Source: Christiangramia fulva
Lineage (GTDB): Bacteria; Bacteroidota; Bacteroidia; Flavobacteriales; Flavobacteriaceae
Direction of reading: 5' to 3'
Assembly (NCBI RefSeq): GCF_003024155.1
Contig: NZ_CP028136.1
Coordinates: 3,286,001-3,350,000 of the forward strand
DNA: 64,000 nt
A program made the position numbers and the translations under genes. Below the pieces are notes generated by a model. That model ran no database searches, had not been told where the DNA came from, and was given only the letters and a program-made list of their open reading frames with translations. This document shows positions 42,488-52,112 of the stretch, in pieces (within the stretch, counting starts at the first letter, position 1; the number at the start of each line of letters is the position of its first letter).

Positions 42488-43678
42488 ATGGCCGATGCCA
42501 TGGGCAATTCTTTTTTGATTGTAGTACTCCCTTTGTACATTGCCAGCAATGGTGTTGGCGGTGAAAATTTTGGACTTTCTGTTTCTTTTATCACCGGACT
42601 TGTCCTGGGGCTTTTTGGCTTGATTAGCAGTTTCGCACAACCTTTAGTAGGCCGATTATCTGATAAAGCCGGGAAGCGAAAACTCTTTGCCGTGGGTGGT
42701 CTCCTCCTATTTTCCATCGCCAACGCATCTTATACCTATGCCGATACCTACTTAAGCATCATTCTGGTAAGGAGCGCCCAGGGCCTTGCTGCCGCTCTTA
42801 CTATTACTTCCAGCGTCGCCCTGGTAAGTGAAGTTAGCGTGGAGGAAAATAGAGGTAATAATATGGGTATCTATAATACTCTACGGCTGGTTGGTTTTGG
42901 TGCCGGACCTTTACTGAGCGGATTACTTTTAGAAAACGGACCTTATAAGCTTCCTTTCTTCGGAAAAACTGATGGTTTTAATACAACTTTTATCATTGCT
43001 TCACTTGGGGCAGTAATTAGTATGCTGCTGGTAGCACTTTTTGTTCATGATCAAAATACAGAGAAATCAAATGAACCTATTATTTTCAGGATTCTTTCGA
43101 AAGATAAAAGCCACTGGCTTGACCCGATTTTTGCTTTAGGCCTGGCAACTTTTGTTATGAGTTTTGGTTTTTCCATTTTGTCTCCTATTGAAACTGAAAC
43201 AAATCAAAGACTAACCCAGGGAGCTTTCATGTTTTCCCTGGAATTTAGCGCGATGATAGGAGCTCTGGCCATATTTCAACCTTTGATAGGGAAAGCAAGT
43301 GACAAATATGGAAGGAGAATCTTTATTTTTATTGGCCTACTCTGCCTGATTCCCTTTACTTTTTTCCAGGGACTGGCAACCCAACCATGGCATCTCATTC
43401 TTTTCAGGGCTTTACAGGGCATCAGTGCTGCCATGGTGTTTTCTCCCGCATTGGCCCTGGCCGGAGATCTCGCCGAAAAAGGACAAACCGGCTCCCGACT
43501 CGCCGTAGTAACGATGGCTTTTGGTTTAGGTATTTCTTTGGGAGCTTTTGTTTCCGGCTATACCATTCGATTTGGATACATAGCGCCCTTCATCATTGGT
43601 GCGGTCATGGCCGCCCTGGGAAGTTTAATTGTCTATACCCAGGTACCAAAAAGGAATCCGCAAAAAAACCAGAATTGA
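42488..43678 (+). CDS. MFS transporter
   Basis: 396 residues from the first ATG. About twelve hydrophobic segments in two halves joined by a linker near VHDQNTEKSNEP. The signature between TM2 and TM3 is GRLSDKAGKRKLFAVGG, repeated in the second half as GKASDKYGRRIFIFIGL, both of the D-R-GRR type. The substrate is unknown; the family includes drug and sugar exporters. The in-frame reading continues upstream (VINRSVVILGIAR) and looks like the natural beginning of TM1, but no ATG, GTG or TTG is present there; an ATT at 42446 is the only candidate close to the expected start. True N-terminus uncertain. Confidence 0.9.
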   Translation: MADAMGNSFLIVVLPLYIASNGVGGENFGLSVSFITGLVLGLFGLISSFAQPLVGRLSDKAGKRKLFAVGGLLLFSIANASYTYADTYLSIILVRSAQGLAAALTITSSVALVSEVSVEENRGNNMGIYNTLRLVGFGAGPLLSGLLLENGPYKLPFFGKTDGFNTTFIIASLGAVISMLLVALFVHDQNTEKSNEPIIFRILSKDKSHWLDPIFALGLATFVMSFGFSILSPIETETNQRLTQGAFMFSLEFSAMIGALAIFQPLIGKASDKYGRRIFIFIGLLCLIPFTFFQGLATQPWHLILFRALQGISAAMVFSPALALAGDLAEKGQTGSRLAVVTMAFGLGISLGAFVSGYTIRFGYIAPFIIGAVMAALGSLIVYTQVPKRNPQKNQN

Positions 43679-43736
43679 TTCGCTTAAGTGCAATAATATT
43701 AAGCCTGAATTGTAAAAATCCGGATACTTTTTTTGC

Positions 43737-45017
43737 TTATTCCTCAGTAATACTGCTGAAGACCATTTGCCTGAATTTCCAACCCGTCTGATCATCAACA
43801 GGCCCCTGAGTTTGTTTCATTAAAATCCCTATCACATCGGTAACCGGATCGGCAAAATACTGGGTATTAAAATAACCACCCCAGTCAAAAGTACCTTCAC
43901 TTCCCAGGCCCCCTTTAGCTTTACCCTTTTCACTAACCAGCCCGAAAGCAAGTCCGTAATAATTTTCAGGACCTCCAAAAAGATCTGCAGTTTGATTGGT
44001 CAGGATCATTTTTACGGTCAACGGGCTTAGTAAACGATGACCGTTGTAAGTACCATTATTCAGATACATTTGAAGAAATTTCGCATAATCAAGAGCGGTA
44101 CTCGATAAACCTGCACCTCCTGAAAAGAAAGTTCTGGCTCCTTTTTTAGGATATTCAGGATCATAATAAGGAGTAGCGCCAAAATTTTTCCACTTTCCGT
44201 CTTGCTTTTCCTGAACCGCTACCAGTCGATCGGCCTTCGATTCCGGCAAATAAAAATAGGTGTCATTCATGTTTAGAGGTTCGAAAATCCTTTCCCGCAG
44301 AAACTGGTCAAAAGACTTTCCTGAGATCACTTCAATAAAATACCCCAGCACATCAAGACCTTCAGAATAATACCATTTTTCTCCAGGTTTAAAATGAAGC
44401 GGAAGCTTTGCCAGCTTTTTTTCATTTTCCTTTAATTTAACAGGCCTGGTCGTAAAAGCATCAACAATTCCGGCCTTGGCGAAAATTTTCCGATAACGCT
44501 CATCAGGATCTATCATGCCATAACCAATTCCCGAGGTATGAGTAAGCAAATTTCTAATGGTGATCTCCTCGCCTGCAGGTTTCGTGGTAAAACTGGAGTC
44601 GGCTTCATTAAAACTTTCAAGTAACTGCGGATTTTTAAATTCGGGGATATATTTTGAAATAGGATCGTCCAGCTGAAATTTACCTTCTTCCCATAACATC
44701 ATGACAGCGGTGGCGGTAATCGCCTTGGTTTGGGAGGCGATCCGGAAAATTGCATCTTTTTCAAGTTTTTTCCCATTCGCGTTTGCCGAACCGAAGGCTT
44801 TGTATAAAACTATTTTTCCATCTTTCGCGATCAGGGCGACTGCACCCGGAATTTTCCCTTCATCCACACTCGACTGAAGCATATTTCCGATCTTTTCGAG
44901 CCTTTCAGAAGACATTCCTACAGATTCTGGCTTTGCGGATTCTAGATTTTGAACGTTCTGAGCAAAAAGAAATAAAGAAGTAAAAAGAAAAGTAAAGGCT
45001 AGTAACTGAGTTTTCAT
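43737..45017 (-). CDS. Secreted beta-lactamase-fold serine hydrolase (class C/EstB-like)
   Basis: The product is 426 residues with a signal peptide (KTQLLAFTFLFTSLFLFAQN). Serine hydrolase motifs: SxxK in RIASQTKAITATAV (catalytic Ser and Lys), YxG-type in WYYSEGLDVLGY, and a C-terminal GGYFNTQYFADP in place of a KTG motif. RNLLTHTSGIGYG is typical of the family. Such proteins are esterases, peptidases or beta-lactam-binding enzymes in the periplasm. No resistance function can be claimed. Transcribed alone toward the MFS gene. Confidence 0.9.
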   Translation of the reverse strand: MKTQLLAFTFLFTSLFLFAQNVQNLESAKPESVGMSSERLEKIGNMLQSSVDEGKIPGAVALIAKDGKIVLYKAFGSANANGKKLEKDAIFRIASQTKAITATAVMMLWEEGKFQLDDPISKYIPEFKNPQLLESFNEADSSFTTKPAGEEITIRNLLTHTSGIGYGMIDPDERYRKIFAKAGIVDAFTTRPVKLKENEKKLAKLPLHFKPGEKWYYSEGLDVLGYFIEVISGKSFDQFLRERIFEPLNMNDTYFYLPESKADRLVAVQEKQDGKWKNFGATPYYDPEYPKKGARTFFSGGAGLSSTALDYAKFLQMYLNNGTYNGHRLLSPLTVKMILTNQTADLFGGPENYYGLAFGLVSEKGKAKGGLGSEGTFDWGGYFNTQYFADPVTDVIGILMKQTQGPVDDQTGWKFRQMVFSSITEE

Positions 45018-45175
45018 AAGATTAATTTGAACCTGAATTTAAGAAAATTTTTAAATCATCTTAAATAATTAATACTTTAACAATAGTTCAATTCAAATAT
45101 TAAGGCATTCACATCAATAAAAGTATATAATTGATTATATTGTATAAGTTTAGTTGAATCTTAAATCTTTCAATC

Positions 45176-46450
45176 ATGGAAAAGTCAGCAATCATTTCTA
45201 AAGGGCGTTGGACTCCTCTTTTCTTACTTGCTCTAATGCTCTTCTTTTCCTTCGCAATCGTTGCCCAGGAACAAAAGGAGTATGTAGAATATAAAGGAGA
45301 GGTGGTCAACGACCGAAACGGAAGGTCAATATCTTCCGCTTACCTTGCACTCAACAACAGTAATATTTCTACCATCACCAATTCTGATGGAGAATTCTCG
45401 CTCAAAGTGCCAAAAGATCTTACAGTGGCGACAGTTACAATATCGGTACTTGGTTTCCAAAGTAAAACCCTTCCGCTCAATTATTTTAAATCTGAAGATA
45501 CCGAAATCAGGCTTGCAGAAACAGTAGAAGAACTTGCCGAAGTAAATCTCTACCAGGCCACCAATGCTAAGTTGCTGGTAGAAGAAATGCTATCCAAGAA
45601 GGATGAAAACTATCTGTCAGATCAAAGTCTTATGACTTCCTTCTACCGGGAAACCATCAAAAAAGGCTGGAGTAATGTCAGCCTTTCCGAAGCGGTGGTG
45701 AAAATTTATAAAACACCATATAATTCGCCCAAAAAAGATTTGGTAACGCTTTATAAGGCGCGAAAAAGCACAGATTATGATAAACTAGATACTATTGCTT
45801 TAAAACTTCGTGGCGGCCCATTCAATACACTTTATCTTGATATGATGAAGTATTCGGAATATGTGCTTCGCCCTCAAATGGTAGATAGTTATAATTTCAA
45901 AATGGATGAACCCACCAAGATCAACGATCGTTACACTTATGTTGTTGATTTTGCAGAACTTGATCGTTCTGATCCCTGGTATTATGGCAAACTCTTTATA
46001 GACGCCGAAACTTCTACCCTTGTAAAGGCAATTTACAGCTTAAATGTTGATGACCGGGATGCCGCAGCAGCAATGTTTGTAAAAAAGAAACCAGGAGGTT
46101 CCAAAGTTTATCCTATTGAACTTAATTACGAGGTAGATTATGCTCAAAATAACGGTAAATGGCATTATGCCTATGGGCGCGCTCAAATGGAGTATGTGGT
46201 GAACTGGAAAAAGAAAATATTTAATTCCAGGTATAAAATCAATAGCGAAATGGTGGTTACCAACTGGGAGAAATACAGTGGTGACGACTGGAAAAAACGA
46301 AATGATCTCATTCATCCTAATATCGTAATGGTAGATGATGTCTCCGGTTTTTCAGATACCGAATTCTGGGGAAGCAATAATATAATTGAGCCGGAAAAAT
46401 CTATACAGAATGCTATAGATAAGATCAAGAGAAAAATAGATAGGCAGTAA
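45176..46450 (+). CDS. Secreted protein with CarboxypepD_reg-like domain
   Basis: The product is 424 residues. A signal peptide (FLLALMLFFSFAIVAQ) is followed by a carboxypeptidase-regulatory-like beta-sandwich (YKGEVVNDRNGRSISSAYLA, TNSDGEFSLKVP, ISVLGFQSKTL), then about 300 residues rich in beta structure resembling other Bacteroidota envelope proteins with this domain (FYRETIKKG, LKLRGGPFNTLYLDM). It lacks the TonB plug and barrel. The function is unknown; a periplasmic or surface role is likely. Ends before a bidirectional terminator. Confidence 0.78.
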   Translation: MEKSAIISKGRWTPLFLLALMLFFSFAIVAQEQKEYVEYKGEVVNDRNGRSISSAYLALNNSNISTITNSDGEFSLKVPKDLTVATVTISVLGFQSKTLPLNYFKSEDTEIRLAETVEELAEVNLYQATNAKLLVEEMLSKKDENYLSDQSLMTSFYRETIKKGWSNVSLSEAVVKIYKTPYNSPKKDLVTLYKARKSTDYDKLDTIALKLRGGPFNTLYLDMMKYSEYVLRPQMVDSYNFKMDEPTKINDRYTYVVDFAELDRSDPWYYGKLFIDAETSTLVKAIYSLNVDDRDAAAAMFVKKKPGGSKVYPIELNYEVDYAQNNGKWHYAYGRAQMEYVVNWKKKIFNSRYKINSEMVVTNWEKYSGDDWKKRNDLIHPNIVMVDDVSGFSDTEFWGSNNIIEPEKSIQNAIDKIKRKIDRQ

Positions 46451-46485
46451 TCGCAGGAAATTTAAAGGTTTTTGTCGATCTAGTT

Positions 46486-46565
46486 AAAAAAAGCTGTTTG
46501 AAAAGGTCTAATTTCGTCAGACTTAAAAATGACGATTTAACCGACTCTTTTCTAACAGCTTTTTT
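46486..46565. terminator. Bidirectional long-stem terminator
   Basis: AAAAAAAGCTGTT (46486-46498) pairs with AACAGCTTTTT (46554-46565); the stem extends as GCTGTTTGAAAAGGTC/GACTCTTTTCTAACAGC with one mismatch and one bulge, and an inner TCGTCA...TGACGA hairpin. A/T runs flank both sides. It stands between convergent genes. Confidence 0.82.
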
Positions 46566-46582
46566 CTTTTAATATTCCAGAT

Positions 46583-46981
<399 letters not shown>

Positions 46982-47035
46982 CTACTTTTTGTAAATTTTA
47001 TGGTTTTAATCCTCGGAAATTTTAATTTCGCTGCA

Positions 47036-47067
47036 CAAATTTAAAGTGCACTACTTTCATAACCAAA
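47036..47067 (-). promoter_or_regulatory. Promoter of the ferredoxin gene
   Basis: Minus strand TTTG (47064-47067), 20-base spacer, TAAATTTG (47036-47043): both elements match with ideal spacing. The -33 box lies just before the divergent acyl-CoA reductase ATG at 47069, so the two genes share a very compact control region. Confidence 0.72.
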
Positions 47068-47068
47068 T

Positions 47069-48133
47069 ATGAACATGACAATTGCTGAACATAAATCCCA
47101 TCTTATCGTACTTGGTAAATTTCTGGGGCAGTTTGGAATAAAAGAATCTGAAAAAGCTGAAAATATTCCCGGAAATGAGCGGTTTTTTAATGAAATGGAT
47201 CATAAAATAGACCAGGCGGTCCATTATAACGGCTGGTTTACCCGTGAAAATGTGATCTTTTCCCTTCAGCAATGGAGCGAGGCACTTTCTCCTGAAAACC
47301 TTGATAAATGGCTTAACCGCTATGATTTCAGCAATAAAGGCGGTAAAACCGTAGGTATTGTAATGGCAGGAAATATTCCCCTGGTGGGATTTCATGATTT
47401 TATTAGCGTTCTGGTATCCGGGCATAAAGTTCAGGTAAAACTTTCGGGAAATGACAAACAACTGCTTCCGCTTATAGCTGATTTTTTGATGCAATTAGAC
47501 AATCGATACGAAGAACAGATCCAGTTCACTGAAGAACGTTTAAATAATTTTGATGCCGTGATCGCGACAGGAAGTAATAATACCGCCCGTTATTTCGAAT
47601 ATTATTTCCGCGACAAACCCAGTATCATTCGTAAGAACCGTAATTCTGTCGCTGTATTGACCGGAAAGGAAAGTAAAGACGAACTCGCTAGGCTCGGCGA
47701 TGATATTTTTCGGTATTACGGCCTAGGCTGCAGGAATGTATCCAAACTATATGTCCCCCAGGACTATGATTTTAAAGATTTCTTTGAAGCCATTTATGAG
47801 TGGAATCCCATTATTCATCGGGATAAATACGCCAATAACTACGATTATAACAAGGCGGTTTACCTAATGAGTGAATATAAGATTTTGGAAAATGGATTTT
47901 TGATGCTTAAGGAAGACGAAAGTTTCGGTTCACCTATTGCCACACTTTTTTATGAATTTTATAAAGATGAGGAAGAACTCCGGAAAAATCTTTCAGAAAA
48001 TGAAGAAAAGCTACAATGTGTGGTGAAAAAAAATCCCGGCGAAAAGGAGATCGGCTTCGGAAAAACTCAGAAACCTGAGCTTTGGGATTATGCCGATAAT
48101 GTAGATACCATTGAGTTTTTGTTAAAGCTCTGA
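47069..48133 (+). CDS. LuxC-like acyl-CoA reductase
   Basis: The product is 354 residues. It matches the acyl-CoA reductase (LuxC) family: GIVMAGNIPLVGFHDF (nucleotide-binding region), VKLSGNDKQLLPL, AVIATGSNNTARYF, and the catalytic-type cysteine in YGLGCRNVSKLYVP. LuxC reduces acyl-CoA or acyl-enzyme to aldehyde with NADPH. No luxD/E or luciferase genes are present, so a role outside bioluminescence is certain; the acyl substrate is unknown. It precedes serC by 78 bases, an order frequent in Bacteroidota. A second ATG two codons in is possible. Confidence 0.85.
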   Translation: MNMTIAEHKSHLIVLGKFLGQFGIKESEKAENIPGNERFFNEMDHKIDQAVHYNGWFTRENVIFSLQQWSEALSPENLDKWLNRYDFSNKGGKTVGIVMAGNIPLVGFHDFISVLVSGHKVQVKLSGNDKQLLPLIADFLMQLDNRYEEQIQFTEERLNNFDAVIATGSNNTARYFEYYFRDKPSIIRKNRNSVAVLTGKESKDELARLGDDIFRYYGLGCRNVSKLYVPQDYDFKDFFEAIYEWNPIIHRDKYANNYDYNKAVYLMSEYKILENGFLMLKEDESFGSPIATLFYEFYKDEEELRKNLSENEEKLQCVVKKNPGEKEIGFGKTQKPELWDYADNVDTIEFLLKL

Positions 48134-48211
48134 AGCCATAATTATCATTTTAATAACAGCTTTTCCTCCCATTTTTAGCATCTTTGTGTTACTAAATCAA
48201 CTCAGGATTTT

Positions 48212-49276
48212 ATGAAAAAACATAATTTCAGTGCAGGCCCCTGTATTCTTCCACAGGAAGTATTTCAGGAAGCCTCACAAGCTATTCTCGATTACAATAA
48301 TTCAGGTTTATCAATATTAGAAATTTCGCACCGCAGCCCGGCTTTCGTAGCAGTTATGGAAGAGGCCCGGTCTCTGGCGCTGGAGCTTTTGGGTCTAAAA
48401 GATAAAGGCTACAAAGCATTGTTTCTTCAAGGTGGCGCCAGCACACAGTTCTTAATGGTAGCGTATAATCTTCTGGAAAAGAAAGCAGCATATCTCAATA
48501 CCGGAACCTGGTCTTCAAAAGCGATCAAAGAAGCGAAACTATTTGGTGAAGTCGTGGAAGTGGCGTCTTCAAAAGATGAGAATTTCAATTATATTCCAAA
48601 GTCATTTACTATTCCCGAAGATGCCGATTATTTTCACTGTACCAGTAATAACACGATTTTCGGTACTCAAATCAAGAAATTCCCATCTACTGCGAAACCA
48701 CTTATTTGTGATATGAGCAGTGACATTTTCTCAAGGGAACTGGATTTTTCCAAATTTGACCTGATCTATGCGGGAGCACAAAAAAATATGGGCCCGGCAG
48801 GAACAACCCTTGTGGTGCTCAAAGAAGAAATTCTGGGCAAAGTGAGCCGGGAAATTCCTTCAATGATGGATTATCAGGTACATATTGGAAAAGACAGTAT
48901 GTTCAACACGCCTGCCGTTTATGCGGTTTATGTTTCTCTACTGACCTTACGATGGATAAAAGCTAACGGCGGAATTAAAGCCATGGAGGAGAGAAATGAA
49001 CAAAAAGCCGATCTAATTTACAATGAAATTGATCGAAATCCGCTTTTTAAAGGCTTTGCCAGAAAAGAGGACCGCTCCCCTATGAATGCTACTTTCAACC
49101 TGGTGGATGAAGGTCATAAGGAGATCTTTGATAAAATGTGGAAAGATGCAGGAGTAAATGGCCTAAACGGTCACCGAAGTGTTGGCGGTTACCGCGCATC
49201 TATGTATAACGCCATGCCTGTTGAAAGCGTTCAGGTGGTTGTTGATTTGATGCAGGAACTCGAAAATAAAGCTTAA
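48212..49276 (+). CDS. serC: Phosphoserine aminotransferase
   Basis: The product is 354 residues, the usual SerC length. It converts 3-phosphohydroxypyruvate and glutamate to phosphoserine with PLP. Motifs: [49 protein letters not shown] and the PLP lysine in [15 protein letters not shown], ending in [17 protein letters not shown]. It is followed 12 bases later by serA, forming a serine biosynthesis unit. A weak CATCTTTG -7-like element lies at 48179-48186. Confidence 0.97.
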   Translation: MKKHNFSAGPCILPQEVFQEASQAILDYNNSGLSILEISHRSPAFVAVMEEARSLALELLGLKDKGYKALFLQGGASTQFLMVAYNLLEKKAAYLNTGTWSSKAIKEAKLFGEVVEVASSKDENFNYIPKSFTIPEDADYFHCTSNNTIFGTQIKKFPSTAKPLICDMSSDIFSRELDFSKFDLIYAGAQKNMGPAGTTLVVLKEEILGKVSREIPSMMDYQVHIGKDSMFNTPAVYAVYVSLLTLRWIKANGGIKAMEERNEQKADLIYNEIDRNPLFKGFARKEDRSPMNATFNLVDEGHKEIFDKMWKDAGVNGLNGHRSVGGYRASMYNAMPVESVQVVVDLMQELENKA

Positions 49277-49288
49277 ACATCTGAATTT

Positions 49289-50251
49289 ATGAAAGTACTC
49301 GCGAACGATGGAATATCGCAAAGTGGTATAGACATGCTCGAAAATAAAGGCTTTGAAGTTACTGTTAAAAAAGTCGCCCAGGAACAACTAAAAGATTATA
49401 TCAACAAGAATGAGGTTAATGTCCTGTTAGTTAGAAGTGGCACCAAAGTTCGAAAAGATATAATTGATAACTGCCCTTCCCTCAAGATCATTGGCCGTGG
49501 CGGTGTTGGAATGGACAATATCGATGTAGATTATGCCCGTAAGAAAGGCATAAAGGTTATCAATACTCCGGCCGCATCTTCAAGTTCGGTGGCCGAACTC
49601 GTTTTTGCTCATCTTTTCGGTGGCGTTCGTTCTCTTTATCATTCTAACCGTAATATGCCTTTAGAAGGAGATTCAAAATTTAAGGAACTTAAGAAATCTT
49701 ATGCCGGCGGTGTTGAATTACGTGGGAAAACTTTGGGGATTATTGGTTTTGGAAGGATTGGGCGCGAAGTCGCTAAAATTGCCCTTGGTATTGGCATGAA
49801 AGTTATCGCCAGTGATAATGTAGTTGGCGAAGCTGAAATTGAACTGGAATTCTATAACCATCAAAGCATTAAAATTCCTATTAAGACTGAACCCGTAGCT
49901 CAGCTTATAAAACATTCCGATTTTATTACCCTGCATGTACCGGCTCAGGAAAAACCAATCATCGGCAAAAAGGAAATCGAAAAAATGAAAGACGGGGTGG
50001 CTATCATCAACGCTGCGCGCGGTGGTGTTTTAGATGAAGAAGCTTTGCTGGAAGCCATTGAAACCGGAAAAGTTTCTTTTGCTGCGCTGGACACTTATGA
50101 AAATGAGCCTTCCCCGGCTATAAAACTTCTGATGAATGAGAATGTGTCATTAAGTCCGCATATAGGAGCGGCAACCAAAGAAGCCCAGGAACGTATTGGG
50201 GTTGAACTGGCCGAGCAGATCATTTCCATTCTGAAAAAGGAAAAAGCCTGA
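49289..50251 (+). CDS. serA: D-3-phosphoglycerate dehydrogenase (short form)
   Basis: The product is 320 residues. D-2-hydroxyacid dehydrogenase motifs: NAD-binding LGIIGFGRIGREVAK, catalytic Arg in NAARGGVLDEEAL, Glu in LDTYENEPSP and His in SPHIGAATKEAQERIG. There is no C-terminal ACT domain, so serine feedback inhibition of the usual kind is not expected. Oxidises 3-phosphoglycerate as the first step of serine synthesis; the serC neighbour supports this assignment. Ends at a strong terminator (50270-50296). Confidence 0.93.
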   Translation: MKVLANDGISQSGIDMLENKGFEVTVKKVAQEQLKDYINKNEVNVLLVRSGTKVRKDIIDNCPSLKIIGRGGVGMDNIDVDYARKKGIKVINTPAASSSSVAELVFAHLFGGVRSLYHSNRNMPLEGDSKFKELKKSYAGGVELRGKTLGIIGFGRIGREVAKIALGIGMKVIASDNVVGEAEIELEFYNHQSIKIPIKTEPVAQLIKHSDFITLHVPAQEKPIIGKKEIEKMKDGVAIINAARGGVLDEEALLEAIETGKVSFAALDTYENEPSPAIKLLMNENVSLSPHIGAATKEAQERIGVELAEQIISILKKEKA

Positions 50252-50269
50252 AACAATTGTTAAAAATTT

Positions 50270-50296
50270 AAGCCGGAAAAATTTCCGGCTTTTTTA
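50270..50296 (+). terminator. Terminator after serC-serA
   Basis: AAGCCGGAAA-AAT-type loop-TTTCCGGCTT followed by a run of T, a strong hairpin 19 bases after the serA stop. Confidence 0.9.
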
Positions 50297-50359
50297 TGCA
50301 ATCCGTAATGGTTTTAAATAGTATTCTTGGTAACTTTCCAGTATTAAAAGCTGAGGATT

Positions 50360-50956
50360 ATGGCAAATATTCTTGATATTTTTAGAACTCATAGTGGTCA
50401 CCGCCTACTGGAAAGGACCGCTGAACAAACAGGAATTTCAGAAAATGAAGTAAACCGTGCCTTTTTACTGGCTCTACCCACCTTGCTTGGTATTCATTTA
50501 GAACAATGTGCCAGCGGAAAAAGCCATTTTCAGGAGGCCAGAAAAGAATTTCAGGGTTTTATAGATTTTATTGAAACTGAAGATCTCTGCCATCAGGGTG
50601 AAAAGGTGATGAATTTGCTTTTAACGGCCAATCAGCAGGACAAAATAAGCAGCTTTTCGAAGGTGATCGGTATTTCTCAATCTGCTTACGAAAAGGTGCT
50701 GAAAATTTCCTGTGGCGCAATTTTCAGCATCCTTACCGAAATTACTGAAAATAAATCGCTGAAACGTGAAGATCATTGCGAACTGGTCCATTCCCTGGCT
50801 GGCATCAGTACAAAATTCGATAGGGAATTCATTATGACACTTATAAAAAACGAAGATTCGCCACATTTGATCGATAGTGCAGAAAAGATTGCCCTGGATC
50901 GTGAAGATGATGAGGATGAACAAAGTATTTTGGGAGGATATACCGGCGGCCGGTAG
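50360..50956 (+). CDS. DUF937-like helical protein
   Basis: The product is 198 residues and almost entirely helical in character. The N-terminal NILDIFRTHSGHRLLERTAEQTGISENEVNRAFLLALPTLLG segment resembles the DUF937/YidB-type fold (residues 1-45). The rest has acidic and helical stretches (FKGxx-free), with a Gly-Gly-Tyr rich end (ILGGYTGGR). The function is unknown. It lies after serA but beyond a terminator, so it probably has its own promoter; a TAACTTTC element at 50331-50338 is close to the consensus. Confidence 0.65.
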   Translation: MANILDIFRTHSGHRLLERTAEQTGISENEVNRAFLLALPTLLGIHLEQCASGKSHFQEARKEFQGFIDFIETEDLCHQGEKVMNLLLTANQQDKISSFSKVIGISQSAYEKVLKISCGAIFSILTEITENKSLKREDHCELVHSLAGISTKFDREFIMTLIKNEDSPHLIDSAEKIALDREDDEDEQSILGGYTGGR

Positions 50957-50993
50957 TTAGGAATAATATTTGATCTTAATTAAAAAAAATCAA

Positions 50994-51422
50994 ATGAAAA
51001 ATATATTATATATCCTTCTGCTGGCATTGCTTGTCTATAGTTGCGGCTCGGTTGGCGGGAAAAATTTTCCTTCAAAAAGAATTTCCGGTGCAGAGAATGA
51101 TACGGTAAGAATTGCCAATGACAGCCTGGAATATGAGATCATTATCATTGAACCCGGTTTTGATCTTTTTATCAATTCTTATGCGCATCCACGAGGTTAT
51201 TATTCCCAGAGTTACCTGGAAAATAAAAATGCTTTTCTTGTTAACGATTATAACCAGCGCGTGCATCAGCCCAATCTTTATAATCCCAATCTTTATGTAA
51301 ACGAGATCAACTATGATCCCAATATTGATTATGGATATGAAGTAAATTATTTGTTGTACAACTATTTTGTATATCTGGCCTTGCAATATAACCAGCATTT
51401 TAGTGTCCCGACGAGGCTCTGA
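50994..51422 (+). CDS. Small lipoprotein of DUF6146 type
   Basis: The ATG at 50994 gives 142 residues; the reading from an upstream TTG would weaken the signal. A lipoprotein signal (KNILYILLLALLVYSC, lipid Cys in VYSCGS) precedes a tyrosine- and asparagine-rich domain with LEYEIIIIEPGFDLF and INSYAHPRGYYSQSYLENK. The pattern resembles DUF6146 flavobacterial lipoproteins as I remember them. Function unknown; an envelope location is predicted. Confidence 0.65.
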   Translation: MKNILYILLLALLVYSCGSVGGKNFPSKRISGAENDTVRIANDSLEYEIIIIEPGFDLFINSYAHPRGYYSQSYLENKNAFLVNDYNQRVHQPNLYNPNLYVNEINYDPNIDYGYEVNYLLYNYFVYLALQYNQHFSVPTRL

Positions 51423-51450
51423 TTTTTAACCGAATAGTTATCTTTGTGAC

Positions 51451-51756
51451 ATGAAAAAACTAAAGAAACGTTGGGGTGTCAAATCCAACTGGCAATTATT
51501 TGTCATTTTTCTGGTTTTTGCCATCACCGGTTCTTCTGCGGCTAAACTCGCGAGCCCATTAACAAATCTTATTGGTATTAATCCACAGGATCATCACTGG
51601 CTGATTTACTGGCCCATTAGGATCCTGATTATCCTGCCGATTTATCAGGTTTTGTTATTGTTCTTCGGATGGATTTTCGGGCAATTCAGTTTTTTCTGGA
51701 ATTTCGAAAAAAAGATGCTGGCTAGAATGGGTATTTTTAAACTGCTGGATATTTGA
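51451..51756 (+). CDS. Small two-helix membrane protein (DUF6787-like)
   Basis: The product is 101 residues. It begins KKLKKRWGVKSNWQLFVIFLVF and has two or three hydrophobic segments (LFVIFLVFAITGSSAAKLA, IRILIILPIYQVLLLFFGWIFG), ending in WNFEKKMLARMGIF. It is similar to flavobacterial DUF6787 proteins in my recollection. The function is unknown. The next gene starts with TTG overlapping its stop, so the two are coupled. Confidence 0.6.
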   Translation: MKKLKKRWGVKSNWQLFVIFLVFAITGSSAAKLASPLTNLIGINPQDHHWLIYWPIRILIILPIYQVLLLFFGWIFGQFSFFWNFEKKMLARMGIFKLLDI

Positions 51757-52076
51757 AAATCCTGAAGCACATATTTTTTGTTTTTACTGCCCTGATTCTG
51801 CTATTTCCACCGGTAGTAAACTTTATCCATATTTTTGAAGGTCATGACCACAAGCCTTGCATTCATTATGCCGACAGTCATTACCACAAAAAAAATATCA
51901 ATTGCGAATTATATAAATTTCATAGTAATCCGGCACTGGAACTGGATTTCATAAATTTCGAGCCATTTCTTGCCACAGCTCAGGAAAAAGTCTATTCCAC
52001 CTTTTACTTTTTTTTAAATGATCTAAAACTGCAGCAGGCTTCTCTGCGTGCACCACCGGCCTTCTTATTTTCCTGA
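51753..52076 (+). CDS. Small His/Cys-rich secreted protein preceding a TonB receptor
   Basis: The product is 107 residues, starting at a TTG that overlaps the previous stop. One N-terminal hydrophobic segment (ILKHIFFVFTALILLFPPVV) is followed by a short region rich in His, Cys and Asp (FEGHDHKPCIHYADSHYHK) that looks metal-binding. It stands 36 bases before the TonB-dependent receptor frame, so a role in the uptake or sensing of the receptor's ligand (a metal is the simplest guess) is possible. I do not recognise the family. Confidence 0.6.
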   Translation: MKILKHIFFVFTALILLFPPVVNFIHIFEGHDHKPCIHYADSHYHKKNINCELYKFHSNPALELDFINFEPFLATAQEKVYSTFYFFLNDLKLQQASLRAPPAFLFS

Positions 52077-52112
52077 GAAGTATCCACATCATTAATCATT
52101 TAAAATAATAAG

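Noticed and set aside
47069..48133. Bioluminescence (lux) locus
   Set aside because: Only a LuxC-like reductase is present; no luciferase or fatty-acid partner genes adjacent.
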